A DNA stretch of 64,000 nt from Arenibacter hampyeongensis (lineage in GTDB: Bacteria; Bacteroidota; Bacteroidia; Flavobacteriales; Flavobacteriaceae). Where the stretch lies: the NCBI RefSeq assembly GCF_002909255.1, contig NZ_PIOB01000008.1:124001-188000 (forward strand), read 5' to 3'. Shown here piece by piece: positions 1-8,136 of the stretch. Both the position numbers and the translations under genes were made by a program. Position 1 is the stretch's first letter. Each line of letters begins with the position of its first letter. A model generated the notes under the pieces. That model was not told where the DNA came from. It saw only the letters and a list, made by a program, of their open reading frames with translations, and did not search any database.

Positions 1-1055
1 TTATAATGGTCTTTAATACAGATTATGAATTGGTCTATGTGGAAGGAGAGGAAATGGACCGTATTAATATTATGAAGTCCCATTATGAAGGAATTCCAAT
101 AGATAATATTCCAATTTTTTCAAAACAGCAGCTAAAAAAATTAAAGTCGGATATAGGAAAGACATTGAGTGGGGACAATATTTCCTTGGAAATGGATATT
201 AAAGATCAATGCTATGCAGTGAATTCCACTCCTCTCTATTCCGATGAAAAAGAAATTATGTGGGCCCTTTTCGTTTATAACAATGTTTCCGAGCAGAAAG
301 AAGTACAGCATAAATTGGAAAAGACGCTGCTGGTGGAAAAGGAGCTAAATGAATTGAAATCCCGTTTCATTTCAATGGCCTCCCATGAGTTTCGCACTCC
401 GCTGAGCGCCATACTTTCATCGGCCACCCTGATAGGAAAACAGAATGAACCAGGAAAGGAGGAAAGGAGGATGAAACATGTCTCCAGGATAAGGACTAAT
501 GTGAAGGAACTTGTTGTCATACTTAACGATTTTCTTTCCCTTAGCAAGCTTGAGGAGGGTAAGGTACAGGTAAAACCACAGGTTTTTGAGTTGATACAAT
601 TTATAAAATTGTTGGTCGATGAGATGGAACCCAACAAAAAAGAGGGACAGAACATTGTTTTAGAGCATTCCCGGCCTACAATATCGGTTTTTTTGGATCC
701 CAAGTTATTGAATCATATTCTTATCAATCTACTTTCGAATGCCATTAAGTATTCCAATGAGCAACAAATGATCCGCATCAAAATTTCAATAAAAGGGAAA
801 AGCCTATTCATTGATATTCAGGATGAAGGGATTGGTATTCCTATAGGGGAGCATAAAAATCTATTTAATCGATTCTTTCGCGCAGAAAATTCCACGAACA
901 TACAGGGAACAGGTCTTGGACTTCATATTGTAAAGCAGTATACGGAGCTATTGGGAGGCAAGGTAGGTTTTAAAAGCAAATTGGGAGAAGGAAGTACCTT
1001 CGGCATAAAACTCCCTGTTAATATAAACGAGAATGAAAAGAATACTGTTAATTGA
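1..1055 (+). CDS. PAS-type sensor histidine kinase, 5' end cut by window edge
   Basis: Sensor kinase that should phosphorylate the response regulator encoded directly after it. A PAS-like stretch fills roughly residues 1-100 counted from the ATG at 6. The dimerisation/phospho-acceptor helix has the H box SHEFRTPLS (His about 127). The ATPase domain shows the N box NHILINLLSNAIKYS, the G1 box DEGIGIP and the G2 box GTGLGLHIV. No transmembrane segment is visible in this part. The frame is open to the left edge with no stop, so more sensor domain may lie upstream; the ATG at 6 may be internal. Its 3' end overlaps the next gene by 23 bp, which implies translational coupling. The signal sensed cannot be read from this sequence. 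Confidence 0.9.
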   Translation, partial: IMVFNTDYELVYVEGEEMDRINIMKSHYEGIPIDNIPIFSKQQLKKLKSDIGKTLSGDNISLEMDIKDQCYAVNSTPLYSDEKEIMWALFVYNNVSEQKEVQHKLEKTLLVEKELNELKSRFISMASHEFRTPLSAILSSATLIGKQNEPGKEERRMKHVSRIRTNVKELVVILNDFLSLSKLEEGKVQVKPQVFELIQFIKLLVDEMEPNKKEGQNIVLEHSRPTISVFLDPKLLNHILINLLSNAIKYSNEQQMIRIKISIKGKSLFIDIQDEGIGIPIGEHKNLFNRFFRAENSTNIQGTGLGLHIVKQYTELLGGKVGFKSKLGEGSTFGIKLPVNINENEKNTVN

Positions 1056-2100
1056 GGACAACAAGGATGTAAGGGAAAATACCGCCGATATATTGGAATT
1101 GTCCAATTACGAGGTAGTTACGGCCGAGAATGGAAAAACAGGGGTTGAGCTTGCCGAAAAGTTTAGGCCAGACGTGATTATCTGCGATATTATGATGCCG
1201 GAACTGGACGGATATGGGGTATTGGAATCGCTAGGTAAAAACAGTGCAACTTCCAGTATACCCTTTATATTTTTGACGGCAAAAACCGATAGGGCAGAGG
1301 TGAGGTTGGGAATGAATTTGGGGGCAGACGATTATTTGACAAAACCCTTTGAGGAAAAGGAACTGTTGGAAGCCATTGCTTCGCGCCTTCGAAAGAGCGA
1401 CTTCCTTAAAAAGGAGATAGCCAAAAATATGGAGGGGCTCAATAAATTTTTGGATGAGGCGTCACAATACAGCGATCTTAAAAGTCTCTCCAAGAACTAT
1501 TCCCTTAAAAAATATAATAAAAAGGATATAATCTTTTGGGAAGGGGACAATGCACATTCGCTATATTTTATAGAAAAAGGGAGTATAAAGACGTATAAAG
1601 GCACTGAATCCGGAAAAGAATTTGTAACGGGAATTTATGGGCCGGGAGATTTTATTGGACAGCTTTCCCTTTTAAACTCCAAAACAGTTTATGTTGAAAA
1701 TGCCATGGCATTGGAGGATGCGGAAATGTGTCCCATTCCTAGAGAGGATTTCACGAAATTGCTTTATGGCAATTCCGCAGTTTCGCAAAAATTTATTGGA
1801 ATGATTTCCAATAATCTGATGCACATGCAGGAACAATTGGTAGATATGGCATTTGCTTCTGTAAGACAGAGGGCTGCAAAAGCGCTATTGGAACTATACG
1901 ATAAGCATGTTATTCAGGATAAACCCAATGGTGGATTAGGAATCCCCCGAGAGGATTTTGCCGGAATGATCGGTACGGCCACGGAAACGGCCATCCGCAC
2001 TTTATCAGATTTTAAGGATGAAGGTTTAATTACCACCGATCAAGGAAGAAGGATTATAATTCTAAACGAAAAGGGCCTGAGAACGGTAGCGGATTTTTAA
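1033..2100 (+). CDS. Response regulator: receiver domain fused to CRP/FNR-type DNA-binding protein
   Basis: A 355-residue transcription factor. A CheY-like receiver occupies residues 1-120 (acidic pair E8/D9, phospho-acceptor D52 in ICDIMMPELDG, Lys in LTKPF). A cyclic-nucleotide-binding-type beta roll spans about 160-270 and a Crp winged helix about 280-350. The recognition helix GTATETAIRTLS keeps Glu318 and Arg322, spaced as the E and R that read the TGA core in FNR/CRP proteins. No FNR-type iron-sulfur cysteine cluster is seen, so control probably comes through phosphorylation by the overlapping kinase. Inference: this protein binds the repeated TGA-N6-TCA operators found across the window. 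Most Crp-family proteins lack a receiver, so the fusion is notable. Confidence 0.93.
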   Translation: MKRILLIEDNKDVRENTADILELSNYEVVTAENGKTGVELAEKFRPDVIICDIMMPELDGYGVLESLGKNSATSSIPFIFLTAKTDRAEVRLGMNLGADDYLTKPFEEKELLEAIASRLRKSDFLKKEIAKNMEGLNKFLDEASQYSDLKSLSKNYSLKKYNKKDIIFWEGDNAHSLYFIEKGSIKTYKGTESGKEFVTGIYGPGDFIGQLSLLNSKTVYVENAMALEDAEMCPIPREDFTKLLYGNSAVSQKFIGMISNNLMHMQEQLVDMAFASVRQRAAKALLELYDKHVIQDKPNGGLGIPREDFAGMIGTATETAIRTLSDFKDEGLITTDQGRRIIILNEKGLRTVADF

Positions 2101-2118
2101 AATAACATTGGATTTATT

Positions 2119-2352
2119 TCAAGCCTCGGGCTGTCGCCTCCTATTGAAAATTCCCCTAAGCTTCTTTATGGTGTAGACCAATAAGATTTGCTGAATGCTT
2201 CCCTTAAGGCTTCCCGCCAATTGCAGAGGTCGGAGATTTGCCTTGGCTTGATTTAAGTTCAATTTTAGGCTTTCCATTTCAATTTTACGCTGTAGATTTA
2301 AGACCATTAGTCTGTCATCAATTTCCTTAAATGAGTTGTACAGTTTTCCCAT
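2119..2352 (-). CDS. Small helical protein downstream of holin-like gene (possibly DUF6327)
   Basis: A 77-residue protein starting MGKLYNSFKEIDDRL, with a charged amphipathic helix, a hydrophobic patch near residues 54-64 and a very basic tail (KKLRGIFNRRRQ). I chose the ATG at 2352 because it lies just past the stop of the preceding gene (2357); a longer reading frame to 2436 would overlap that gene deeply. It is third in the YtxH - holin-like - this gene operon. I recall small DUF6327 proteins in this position in flavobacteria, but the name is from memory and unproven. Function unknown; an envelope-associated stress role is inferred from context. Confidence 0.7.
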   Translation of the reverse strand: MGKLYNSFKEIDDRLMVLNLQRKIEMESLKLNLNQAKANLRPLQLAGSLKGSIQQILLVYTIKKLRGIFNRRRQPEA

Positions 2353-2356
2353 AGCT

Positions 2357-2701
2357 TCAATCAAAATAATGTTTGGAAAATTTGCGAAGTAAGGGAGCAT
2401 TGATTTTTTCTCTGAAAAAATAACAAATAACAGCAATAAGGATATAGCCCATACCTATATACAAAAAACCAAGATAGGTGCTTTCCAAGACTACGTTCAG
2501 TGCATTGGATGCCGCCCAGGATAATAAAAACAAGGCCAACAAGGCCAAAGCACCTATTAAAAGAGTTTGCGCAAAGGTGATTACAAGCTCCATAAGTACT
2601 TTAAATATTTTTAGCTTGGCATACTCCTCGCTATTTGCCAGATAAGACCTTACATCGGCTTCTGCCTCTGCAAGGTCTTTCTTAAGTTCGGTCAAGGCCA
2701 T
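2357..2701 (-). CDS. Holin-like (Phage_holin_3_6-type) membrane protein
   Basis: A 114-residue protein with an N-terminal charged helix (about 1-35), two transmembrane helices (about 38-62 and 75-95) and a basic C-terminus. This is the layout of the chromosomal 'putative actinobacterial holin-X / phage_holin_3_6' family, which is not a phage lysis gene here because no phage gene is near. It sits second in an operon, 6 bp after the YtxH gene. The operon promoter carries the TGA-N6-TCA operator, so expression under stress is inferred. The exact function of the family is not known. Confidence 0.8.
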   Translation of the reverse strand: MALTELKKDLAEAEADVRSYLANSEEYAKLKIFKVLMELVITFAQTLLIGALALLALFLLSWAASNALNVVLESTYLGFLYIGMGYILIAVICYFFREKINAPLLRKFSKHYFD

Positions 2702-2707
2702 ACTACC

Positions 2708-3037
2708 TTATTTTTGAAATTGTGCGTTTTTCTTTTTAAGGTCTTCCAATTTTCGCTCCAGGGTAGCAATAATGTCATCTGCCTTATAGCTCATTGTGGA
2801 GATAGCTTCGTCCAATTTACGGTCAAATGCATCCTTTTTTTCGTTTGCAGTCTTGGTAAGCTCCTCTTTGGCATGTGAGATTCTTTCTGTTATGTCATGG
2901 GTAGTTTCCCCAACCTTGCGCTTTATTTTGTGCCTGGTTTCTATGCCTTTGTCAGGAGCATATAAAATCCCAATTCCTGCACCTATGGCAGCTCCTGTCA
3001 ATAAAGCCAAAAGAATATTTCCGTCTTTGTTTGTCAT
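2708..3037 (-). CDS. YtxH-domain (gas-vesicle/general-stress-like) protein
   Basis: A 109-residue protein. Residues 8-28 form a glycine-rich membrane helix (ALLTGAAIGAGIGILYAPDKG, ending in the APDKG hallmark of YtxH proteins). The rest is a long charged amphipathic coiled coil. YtxH-family proteins are general-stress or desiccation-type proteins of unclear mechanism. It is the first gene of a three-gene minus-strand operon. Its promoter is well defined: a perfect -7 box (TAACTTTG on the minus strand, 3081-3088) and an operator at 3111-3124 shared with the divergent gene at 3201. Confidence 0.85.
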   Translation of the reverse strand: MTNKDGNILLALLTGAAIGAGIGILYAPDKGIETRHKIKRKVGETTHDITERISHAKEELTKTANEKKDAFDRKLDEAISTMSYKADDIIATLERKLEDLKKKNAQFQK

Positions 3038-3110
3038 GATTTTTTATTTTTAGATTACTATGATGTTTTACAATACTTCTCAAAGTTAACGCTATCAAAT
3101 TCTTTTTGAA

Positions 3111-3124
3111 ATGATTTATATCAT
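3111..3124. promoter_or_regulatory. Operator A, divergent promoter of YtxH operon and 3201 gene
   Basis: ATGATTTATATCAT is a TGA-N6-TCA palindrome midway between the divergent starts at 3037 and 3201. The centre (3117.5) is exactly 29.5 bp from a perfect -7 box on each side: TAAATTTG at 3147-3154 (plus) and TAACTTTG at 3081-3088 (minus). The geometry predicts an operator near -41, as in class II activation by CRP/FNR-type proteins. Confidence 0.82.
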
Positions 3125-3200
3125 GTCGTAAATCTGTATGTGTACTTAAATTTGGGGTGTGTAAATACACCGACCTTGCCATTTCATAATTGTCAAAATA

Positions 3201-3695
3201 ATGAAATCTAAGGTCAACATTTTAGTAAGGAGGATTTTTGTAATAAAGGATTTTCAACATTTATGGATGTTGGGAAAAGCTATTGAAATAGTGCTTGCCA
3301 AAACGGAGATTAGGCCGCAATTGTCGGTCTTGGGAAAAATCGATAATGGCAATATTTCACTTAAGAAAATGAAGGCTGACTATGGGAAGGTATTTAAATC
3401 CCAATTGAACAGAATTTTAAAGGCCAAATCCGATTTTGGAGTTTTTGCCAACACCGAGTTTGGAATTCTCTTTATTGCGGGCAACTTGGCCCCTTTATTT
3501 CTAAATGACATATATGGGAAGCCATTAGGTACAATGTCTGCAGGTCCCTATGGTATTTTAAGGGGATTGGGCATTACCGAGGAGAAGGTAAATCATTACC
3601 TTAAATTATTGAAAGATGGGCATTACTTACTTATTGTTCGGGATTATCCACAGCATTTAAAAATGATTCAGGAACAATTGGAAACATTAAGGTAG
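3201..3695 (+). CDS. Unknown protein, possibly related to general stress protein YflT/DUF1269
   Basis: A 164-residue soluble-looking protein with no signal peptide. The C-terminal third (residues about 105-155) reads PLGTMSAGPYGILRGLGI, then a helix, then GHYLLIVRD. A Gly-rich stretch, a GLGI turn, a helix ending in a Gly and a terminal strand resemble the C-terminal part of YflT/general-stress-17M-like proteins, but the match is by eye and weak. The promoter is strong evidence of regulation: a perfect -7 box at 3147-3154 and operator A. It is therefore inferred to be co-induced with the divergent YtxH operon. Confidence 0.75.
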   Translation: MKSKVNILVRRIFVIKDFQHLWMLGKAIEIVLAKTEIRPQLSVLGKIDNGNISLKKMKADYGKVFKSQLNRILKAKSDFGVFANTEFGILFIAGNLAPLFLNDIYGKPLGTMSAGPYGILRGLGITEEKVNHYLKLLKDGHYLLIVRDYPQHLKMIQEQLETLR

Positions 3696-4128
3696 GGCAA
3701 TATAAAAACCTTAATTCATCCTTTGTCGGAGGGCATGCTACCGGGTCGACTTTGTACAAATGAAATATATTGTTTTTTGGAGTGAGGAAGTCTGTTGTTT
3801 TAAAGTAGTGAATTACACAAAATATTAAGGCACGAAAGAAATTGTAATTGCTTATCAGAGGCAAATGGAATTTCACTTAATTTTAGTTGGTATTTTTTTA
3901 GAGCTATCATAACTTAGTACGGAGGGTGTTAGGTGGATTACCGATGTCCAGGTATAGGCTATATAAACTTTTTAACGGACAGCAGTTTAGCAAGCGGAAA
4001 TTGCCAAAATACGTAACATTACCATTAAAAAGGTTCAATCAATTCTGGTTGACGCTAGAAAGAATTTGTGCCATGGCTTTTTAAAAAGATATATAGGTTA
4101 ATCAAGGTATAATTTAAAATCTAAACTA
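3696..4128. other. Intergenic stretch with a degenerate helix-turn-helix-like remnant
   Basis: There is no intact gene in these 433 bases. A short open stretch at 3991-4101 resembles the end of a sigma-region-4 or LuxR-type helix-turn-helix (separate entry). I found no TGA-N6-TCA operator and no clear -7 box for the gene at 4129. Confidence 0.5.
3949..4101 (+). pseudogene. Possible remnant of sigma-factor region 4 / LuxR-type HTH
   Basis: From 3991 to the stop at 4099-4101 one frame reads QAEIAKIRNITIKKVQSILV, then a charged helix. This is the pattern of a sigma-70 region 4 or LuxR HTH (EIA..L.I...TV). Just upstream, in a neighbouring frame, YKLFNGQQFS would align with the preceding helix if one frameshift near 3990 is allowed. 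Stops close both frames upstream and no start is seen. It may be a decayed ECF sigma-factor C-terminus, or chance; I hold it lightly. Confidence 0.22.
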
Positions 4129-4527
4129 ATGAATGCCAAATCATCAGGTTCAAATAAGTCAAAAATATTGGTTGAAGCATTGGACGTGCTACACCAAGAA
4201 AGCAGGGAGTGGATGAACACCATTGCCTTTTGGAAGGATGAGTCCAAATTTTTCACTGATTTGCTGGACAGGGAGCAAATAAATGCTTCTGAATACGGTC
4301 AGATGCTCCAATATCTGGATAAAATCCACGAAACTTTATTTGATTATTTGGCTGAAGATATTGTTGCACATGAAAAAGAGTTGTCACATTTGTTAAGTGC
4401 TGAGAAAGGAGAATCCGATAAGGCCTACCGAGAAAAACATGCTACCCTTAAGGAACAAATGGATTTATTTACCAACGACTTTAGGGAATTTAAAAAAATG
4501 GTATTTGGGTACGCCAAGAAATTGTGA
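4129..4527 (+). CDS. Unknown helical protein, paralogue of the 7465-7851 product
   Basis: A 132-residue, highly charged, all-helical protein without signal peptide or membrane helix. Residues 28-50 (WMNTIAFWKDESKFFTDLLDR) align with IWRRELFFWRDELIFFNNRL in the protein encoded at 7465-7851, and a later HETLFDYLAEDIVAHEKEL region aligns with its counterpart, so the two appear to be paralogues of similar length. The repeated aromatic pair FW-[KR]-DE is the most recognisable signature. Function unknown. The surrounding stress genes suggest a stress role. I could not define its promoter. Confidence 0.8.
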   Translation: MNAKSSGSNKSKILVEALDVLHQESREWMNTIAFWKDESKFFTDLLDREQINASEYGQMLQYLDKIHETLFDYLAEDIVAHEKELSHLLSAEKGESDKAYREKHATLKEQMDLFTNDFREFKKMVFGYAKKL

Positions 4528-4844
4528 CCATAGTGATTATGGTTGTAACGCAGCTAGTTACATGACAATAAATTAAGAAATATGTACCAACAGATTTAAA
4601 TCAGAATTTACAATAGCCTTAATGTCCCATCGAACGCAACTGAACGGCAATTATTTTTATAAATAGAAATAAAATAATGTCTGGACTCCCCTCAATCGGA
4701 GACTCAATAGAGCCAATAATTTTTGTCAACGACTAAAGTGACACGAGCTATATTCATATGAAGGCTATTCAATTCTTGACTGGTATTCGGAGATAAAAGG
4801 CCATGTAAAATTGTGTATCCAAGGATAAAGGGCCATTGTACCTC
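4528..4844. other. Intergenic, nothing recognised
   Basis: About 317 bases between convergent genes. No gene, hairpin terminator or RNA signature was recognised. A degenerate palindrome at 4592-4603 lacks the TGA half-site and any correctly spaced -7 box. Confidence 0.5.
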
Positions 4845-5609
4845 TTAGAGTTCCAATTCCAAAGCAATAGGGCAGTGGTCCGATCCAAAATAATCCGACA
4901 GGATTACAACAGATTTTATACGGTCTACCAAAGATTTGCTTACCAAAAAATAATCTATACGCCAACCGGTGTTTCTTTCCCTGGATTTAAAGCGATAACT
5001 CCAGTAGGTATAGGCCACCAAATCCGGATTAAAATGTCTAAATGAATCTACAAATCCGGCTTTGATAAAATTATCCATGCCATCAATTTCAATTTGGGTG
5101 TATCCGGCCGTTTTGTTGTAATTGCTCTTATCGTTCTTTAGGTCAATAGGTCTATGGGCTACGTTAAAATCTCCACAAGCAATTACGGGTTTTGTCTTTT
5201 CTAGATTTTTCAGGTATTTTAAAAAATCGGCATCCCATTGCTTACGGTATTCCAAACGGTCCAATTGCTGGCCCGAATTGGGTACATAAACGTTCACCAA
5301 AAAGAAGTCATCGTACTCTGCACATTGTATACGTCCTTCTGCATCATGTTCGGAAATATTCATATCCTTGGAAAGACCAAGAGGGGCTGTTTTACTCAAA
5401 ATTGCAGTACCGGAATATCCTTTTTTATCGGCCGAATTATAATTTCTTTTGTAATGTTTCAATACGGATAGTGTCTCCTCCACTTCGCTGTCCTGTGCCT
5501 TGGTTTCTTGAAGGCAAAGAATATCCGGGGCCATATTTTCCACAGTTTCAAAAAAGTCTTTTTTTGCAATGGCCCTAATGCCGTTGACGTTCCATGAAAT
5601 AATTTTCAT
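4845..5609 (-). CDS. xth: Exodeoxyribonuclease III (AP endonuclease)
   Basis: A 254-residue EEP-fold nuclease that cleaves 5' to abasic sites in base-excision repair. Motifs in order: KIISWNVNGIRA (Asn metal ligand), LCLQETKA (catalytic Glu), VNVYVPNSGQ, ACGDFNVAH (Asp/Asn), WRIDYFLVS, and the terminal GSDHCPIALEL (Asp-His). Length and motif set are those of the Xth/ExoA family. It stands alone, reading toward the plus-strand gene at 4129. Its upstream region (5610-5776) shows no stress operator, so it may be only a neighbour of the stress genes. Confidence 0.95.
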   Translation of the reverse strand: MKIISWNVNGIRAIAKKDFFETVENMAPDILCLQETKAQDSEVEETLSVLKHYKRNYNSADKKGYSGTAILSKTAPLGLSKDMNISEHDAEGRIQCAEYDDFFLVNVYVPNSGQQLDRLEYRKQWDADFLKYLKNLEKTKPVIACGDFNVAHRPIDLKNDKSNYNKTAGYTQIEIDGMDNFIKAGFVDSFRHFNPDLVAYTYWSYRFKSRERNTGWRIDYFLVSKSLVDRIKSVVILSDYFGSDHCPIALELEL

Positions 5610-5776
5610 CGCTTCAATTTTAATTTGGCCGTTAAATAGTGCCGGGAATAAAGATAATAATTAGGTTCTGTTTAAAGAAAAATGACAATTGAAAATTATT
5701 TAAATCTGTAATAAACCAAAGCAAGGAATATGTTACGGTTTATTGTTCTGGACAATGCAAAATTAAATTTGGCGGA

Positions 5777-7459
5777 TCATTCTTCCTTATTCCTGTAAAT
5801 GGAAATCAAGATAACCAATCCAATAATTGCGGAAAGTATAAAACCTATAGCACCCAACACCGGTATTCCACTAATCTTTGGAGGCATATCTGCCATTACC
5901 AAAAGGGCAGAACCTATAGATAATGCTGCAATAATTACGGCATAGACCAATCGGTTAAAGGCTGTCTTAAGGGTTATTCTAAAATCGTTGAGGCCTTTAT
6001 GCTCGTGAACAATGACCAATTTTCCGTCTTTTATCTTTTCTACAATTTCATTTATGTCGGCAGGCAATTTGTCCAGCATCACATTGTAATCTTGAAATCG
6101 ATTTAGATTCCTTTGAAAAAGTCGTTTTAAGCCAAACCGTTTTCGGGTTATTTTGGTCATAAAAGGTTTTAGATTATCCGTAATGTTGAATTCGGGATCG
6201 AGTTTTAGGCCTACCCCTTCAATAATGACCAAGGCCCTAATAAGTATATACAAGTAGTGGGGTATGGTAATCCTGTTCTCGTAAAGAATATTTTTAAATT
6301 GTTCCAAAGTTCTTCCCAACTTAATATTTCCAATGGCTGTATTGCTAATTCCTTCCACTAATTCATATAAATCATATTCCAGCTTTTTTTCATCAGGGAT
6401 ATCGGTTACTATTGCAATTTTTTTAAGAATTGGAATTATTTTCTTTACATCTTTTTTTAAAAAACAAAAGAGAAGTTCCATTAAGGATTCCTTGTCATTG
6501 GGCATTATGGTTCCCATCATCCCAAAATCTATAAAACAGATTTTTTGGACCTCAGGGAGTACAAATATATTTCCCGGATGCGGATCGGCATGAAAAAAGC
6601 CATGTTCCAAAACCTGTTCCAAATACAAGTCCACCCCAACTTTTGCCACTGCACTTGAATCTATATTTTGCTCTCGTAGTTTTTCCAGTTCGGATACCTT
6701 AATTGCGTCAACCCAGTCCATACATATAATCTGGTCTGTACTTAGTTCGCGATATGCCTTGGGAACATATATAGCATGGTTACCTTCAAAATTTTTGGCA
6801 AAACGTTCCAAATTATCCATTTCCCTTAAAAAACTAAGTTCTTCAGTGATGCTTTTTTCAAAGGATTCCACCAACTTCAGGGGCTGAAAGGCTTTTACCT
6901 GGGCACTATATTTTTCCAAGGCCGTGGCCACTTCTTTCATAATGGAAAAATAGGAAGCAATAACTTCCGATATATTTGGTCGCTGTATTTTTAGCACAAC
7001 ACAGGTGCCGTTGAGTAGTTGTGCCTTATGAACCTGTGCCAAAGAGGCGGCTGCAAGGGGTGTGGATTCAATTGAAAGGAAATATTGTGAACAGTCGATA
7101 CCCAGTTCTTCCGAGATTATTTTTTCCACTTCAAAATTCTGCAAAGATGGTGCCTGATCTTGTAGTTTTTCAAGCTCCTTAATGAGACCTAGAGGTAACA
7201 TATCGTCACGGTTGCTCAAAATCTGACCTATTTTTACATAGGAAGGGCCTAGTTCTTCCATTACCATTCGGATTCTCTCAAAAGTAGATAAGGATAACAG
7301 TTTTTCGGTCTGCGGATGTTTAGCGAGGTAATTCTTTGGGATAAACTTTCTGGCCTTACTGCTGGCCATAACATCCTCAAAACCATATTTCGTAAGAACC
7401 CTAAATAGAGTGTTGTATCTTTTGAGGTTTTGTTTCTTGGGAAGTTTTATTCCAAACAT
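5777..7459 (-). CDS. ABC1/AarF/UbiB-family atypical kinase, membrane-anchored
   Basis: A 560-residue UbiB-type protein kinase-like fold. It has the family motif PSYVKIGQILSNR (KxGQ), the Ala-rich loop PLAAASLAQVH, the ATP Lys in VVLKIQRP, HGFFHADPHPGN (catalytic Asp/Asn) and CFIDFGMMG. Two transmembrane helices close the C-terminus (about 505-525 and 533-555). UbiB-family ATPases support quinone-lipid biosynthesis or extraction; in a menaquinone-only flavobacterium the substrate is uncertain. It follows the 7465-7851 gene by 5 bp and so falls under operator B. That links it to the stress/low-energy regulon. Confidence 0.9.
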   Translation of the reverse strand: MFGIKLPKKQNLKRYNTLFRVLTKYGFEDVMASSKARKFIPKNYLAKHPQTEKLLSLSTFERIRMVMEELGPSYVKIGQILSNRDDMLPLGLIKELEKLQDQAPSLQNFEVEKIISEELGIDCSQYFLSIESTPLAAASLAQVHKAQLLNGTCVVLKIQRPNISEVIASYFSIMKEVATALEKYSAQVKAFQPLKLVESFEKSITEELSFLREMDNLERFAKNFEGNHAIYVPKAYRELSTDQIICMDWVDAIKVSELEKLREQNIDSSAVAKVGVDLYLEQVLEHGFFHADPHPGNIFVLPEVQKICFIDFGMMGTIMPNDKESLMELLFCFLKKDVKKIIPILKKIAIVTDIPDEKKLEYDLYELVEGISNTAIGNIKLGRTLEQFKNILYENRITIPHYLYILIRALVIIEGVGLKLDPEFNITDNLKPFMTKITRKRFGLKRLFQRNLNRFQDYNVMLDKLPADINEIVEKIKDGKLVIVHEHKGLNDFRITLKTAFNRLVYAVIIAALSIGSALLVMADMPPKISGIPVLGAIGFILSAIIGLVILISIYRNKEE

Positions 7460-7464
7460 ATAAA

Positions 7465-7851
7465 TTATAGATATTTCGTCAAAAATCGGAAGAAGTCTTT
7501 TTTAAGATCGGCATAAATCTGTTCTTGTGCCTCCATTTTTCCTCTAAACTGAATGTGTTTCTTTACCATTGCCGTGTCCATAGCTTCATTTGACTCTAAA
7601 TCTTGTCCAGCTAGGCGGGTTTCGTGGATTTCAATTGCTTCCAATAAATCCTCTATGACCCCACCATGTAGGATAAATTCGTTTTGAAAGTGCTCCAATT
7701 GAACGAGAAACTCCTTTTTAGTCCATCTTGTAACCATTTCGCTAAGCCTATTATTGAAAAAAATTAGTTCATCCCTCCAAAAGAAGAGTTCCCGTCTCCA
7801 TATTTCGTGTTCAAAATGCAAGTTTGAATTATATATAATTTCCTTTTCCAT
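7465..7851 (-). CDS. Unknown helical protein, paralogue of the 4129-4527 product
   Basis: A 128-residue charged helical protein. Residues 17-38 (IWRRELFFWRDELIFFNNRL) match the FW-[KR]-DE signature of its paralogue at 4129. There is no signal peptide. It is the first gene of an operon with the UbiB-like kinase (5 bp gap). Its promoter is textbook for the regulon: -7 box TAAATTTG (minus strand, 7885-7892) with operator B centred 29.5 bp upstream. Function unknown; the pairing with UbiB may mean a partner or regulator of that ATPase, which is inference only. Confidence 0.82.
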   Translation of the reverse strand: MEKEIIYNSNLHFEHEIWRRELFFWRDELIFFNNRLSEMVTRWTKKEFLVQLEHFQNEFILHGGVIEDLLEAIEIHETRLAGQDLESNEAMDTAMVKKHIQFRGKMEAQEQIYADLKKDFFRFLTKYL

Positions 7852-7914
7852 GATAATTTAAATTTTGTACAATAAGGTAGATTCCAAATTTATTTAAACC
7901 TAATATCCTTTGAA

Positions 7915-7928
7915 ATGATATATGTCAT
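7915..7928. promoter_or_regulatory. Operator B, divergent promoter of 7851 operon and DUF2892 gene
   Basis: ATGATATATGTCAT is the best-conserved copy of the operator. The minus-strand -7 box TAAATTTG (7885-7892) and the plus-strand box TTACTTTG (7951-7958, one mismatch) both sit 29.5 bp from its centre (7921.5). The plus transcript would have a leader of about 170 nt before the gene at 8137. Confidence 0.82.
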
Positions 7929-8136
7929 TTCAGGACGTATTTTTATCCCATTACTTTGAACTGTTGTATTGAATCTTGGCAAGATTGGAAAGGTGTTGGA
8001 ACATTGGTCTAGAAGTAAAGGCCTATATCTAGCCAAATTAAGTATCCAAAATTGAATCAACTGCTAAAGAAGCTTCCGAATTTATATAAAGTTGGTCGTA
8101 GGCTCTATATTTATTGTCTAACTTAAATTTATTATT

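Noticed and set aside
2357-2701. Holin-like gene as sign of a prophage
   Set aside because: No integrase, capsid, tail or lysin gene nearby; chromosomal holin-like proteins pair with YtxH in stress operons.
3631-3876. Minus-strand ORF of 81 codons
   Set aside because: Overlaps the end of the 3201 gene antisense and has no domain, promoter or ribosome-binding site.
4592-4603. AGATTTAAATCA, close to operator F
   Set aside because: Lacks the TGA half and no -7 box at the right distance; it lies between convergent genes.
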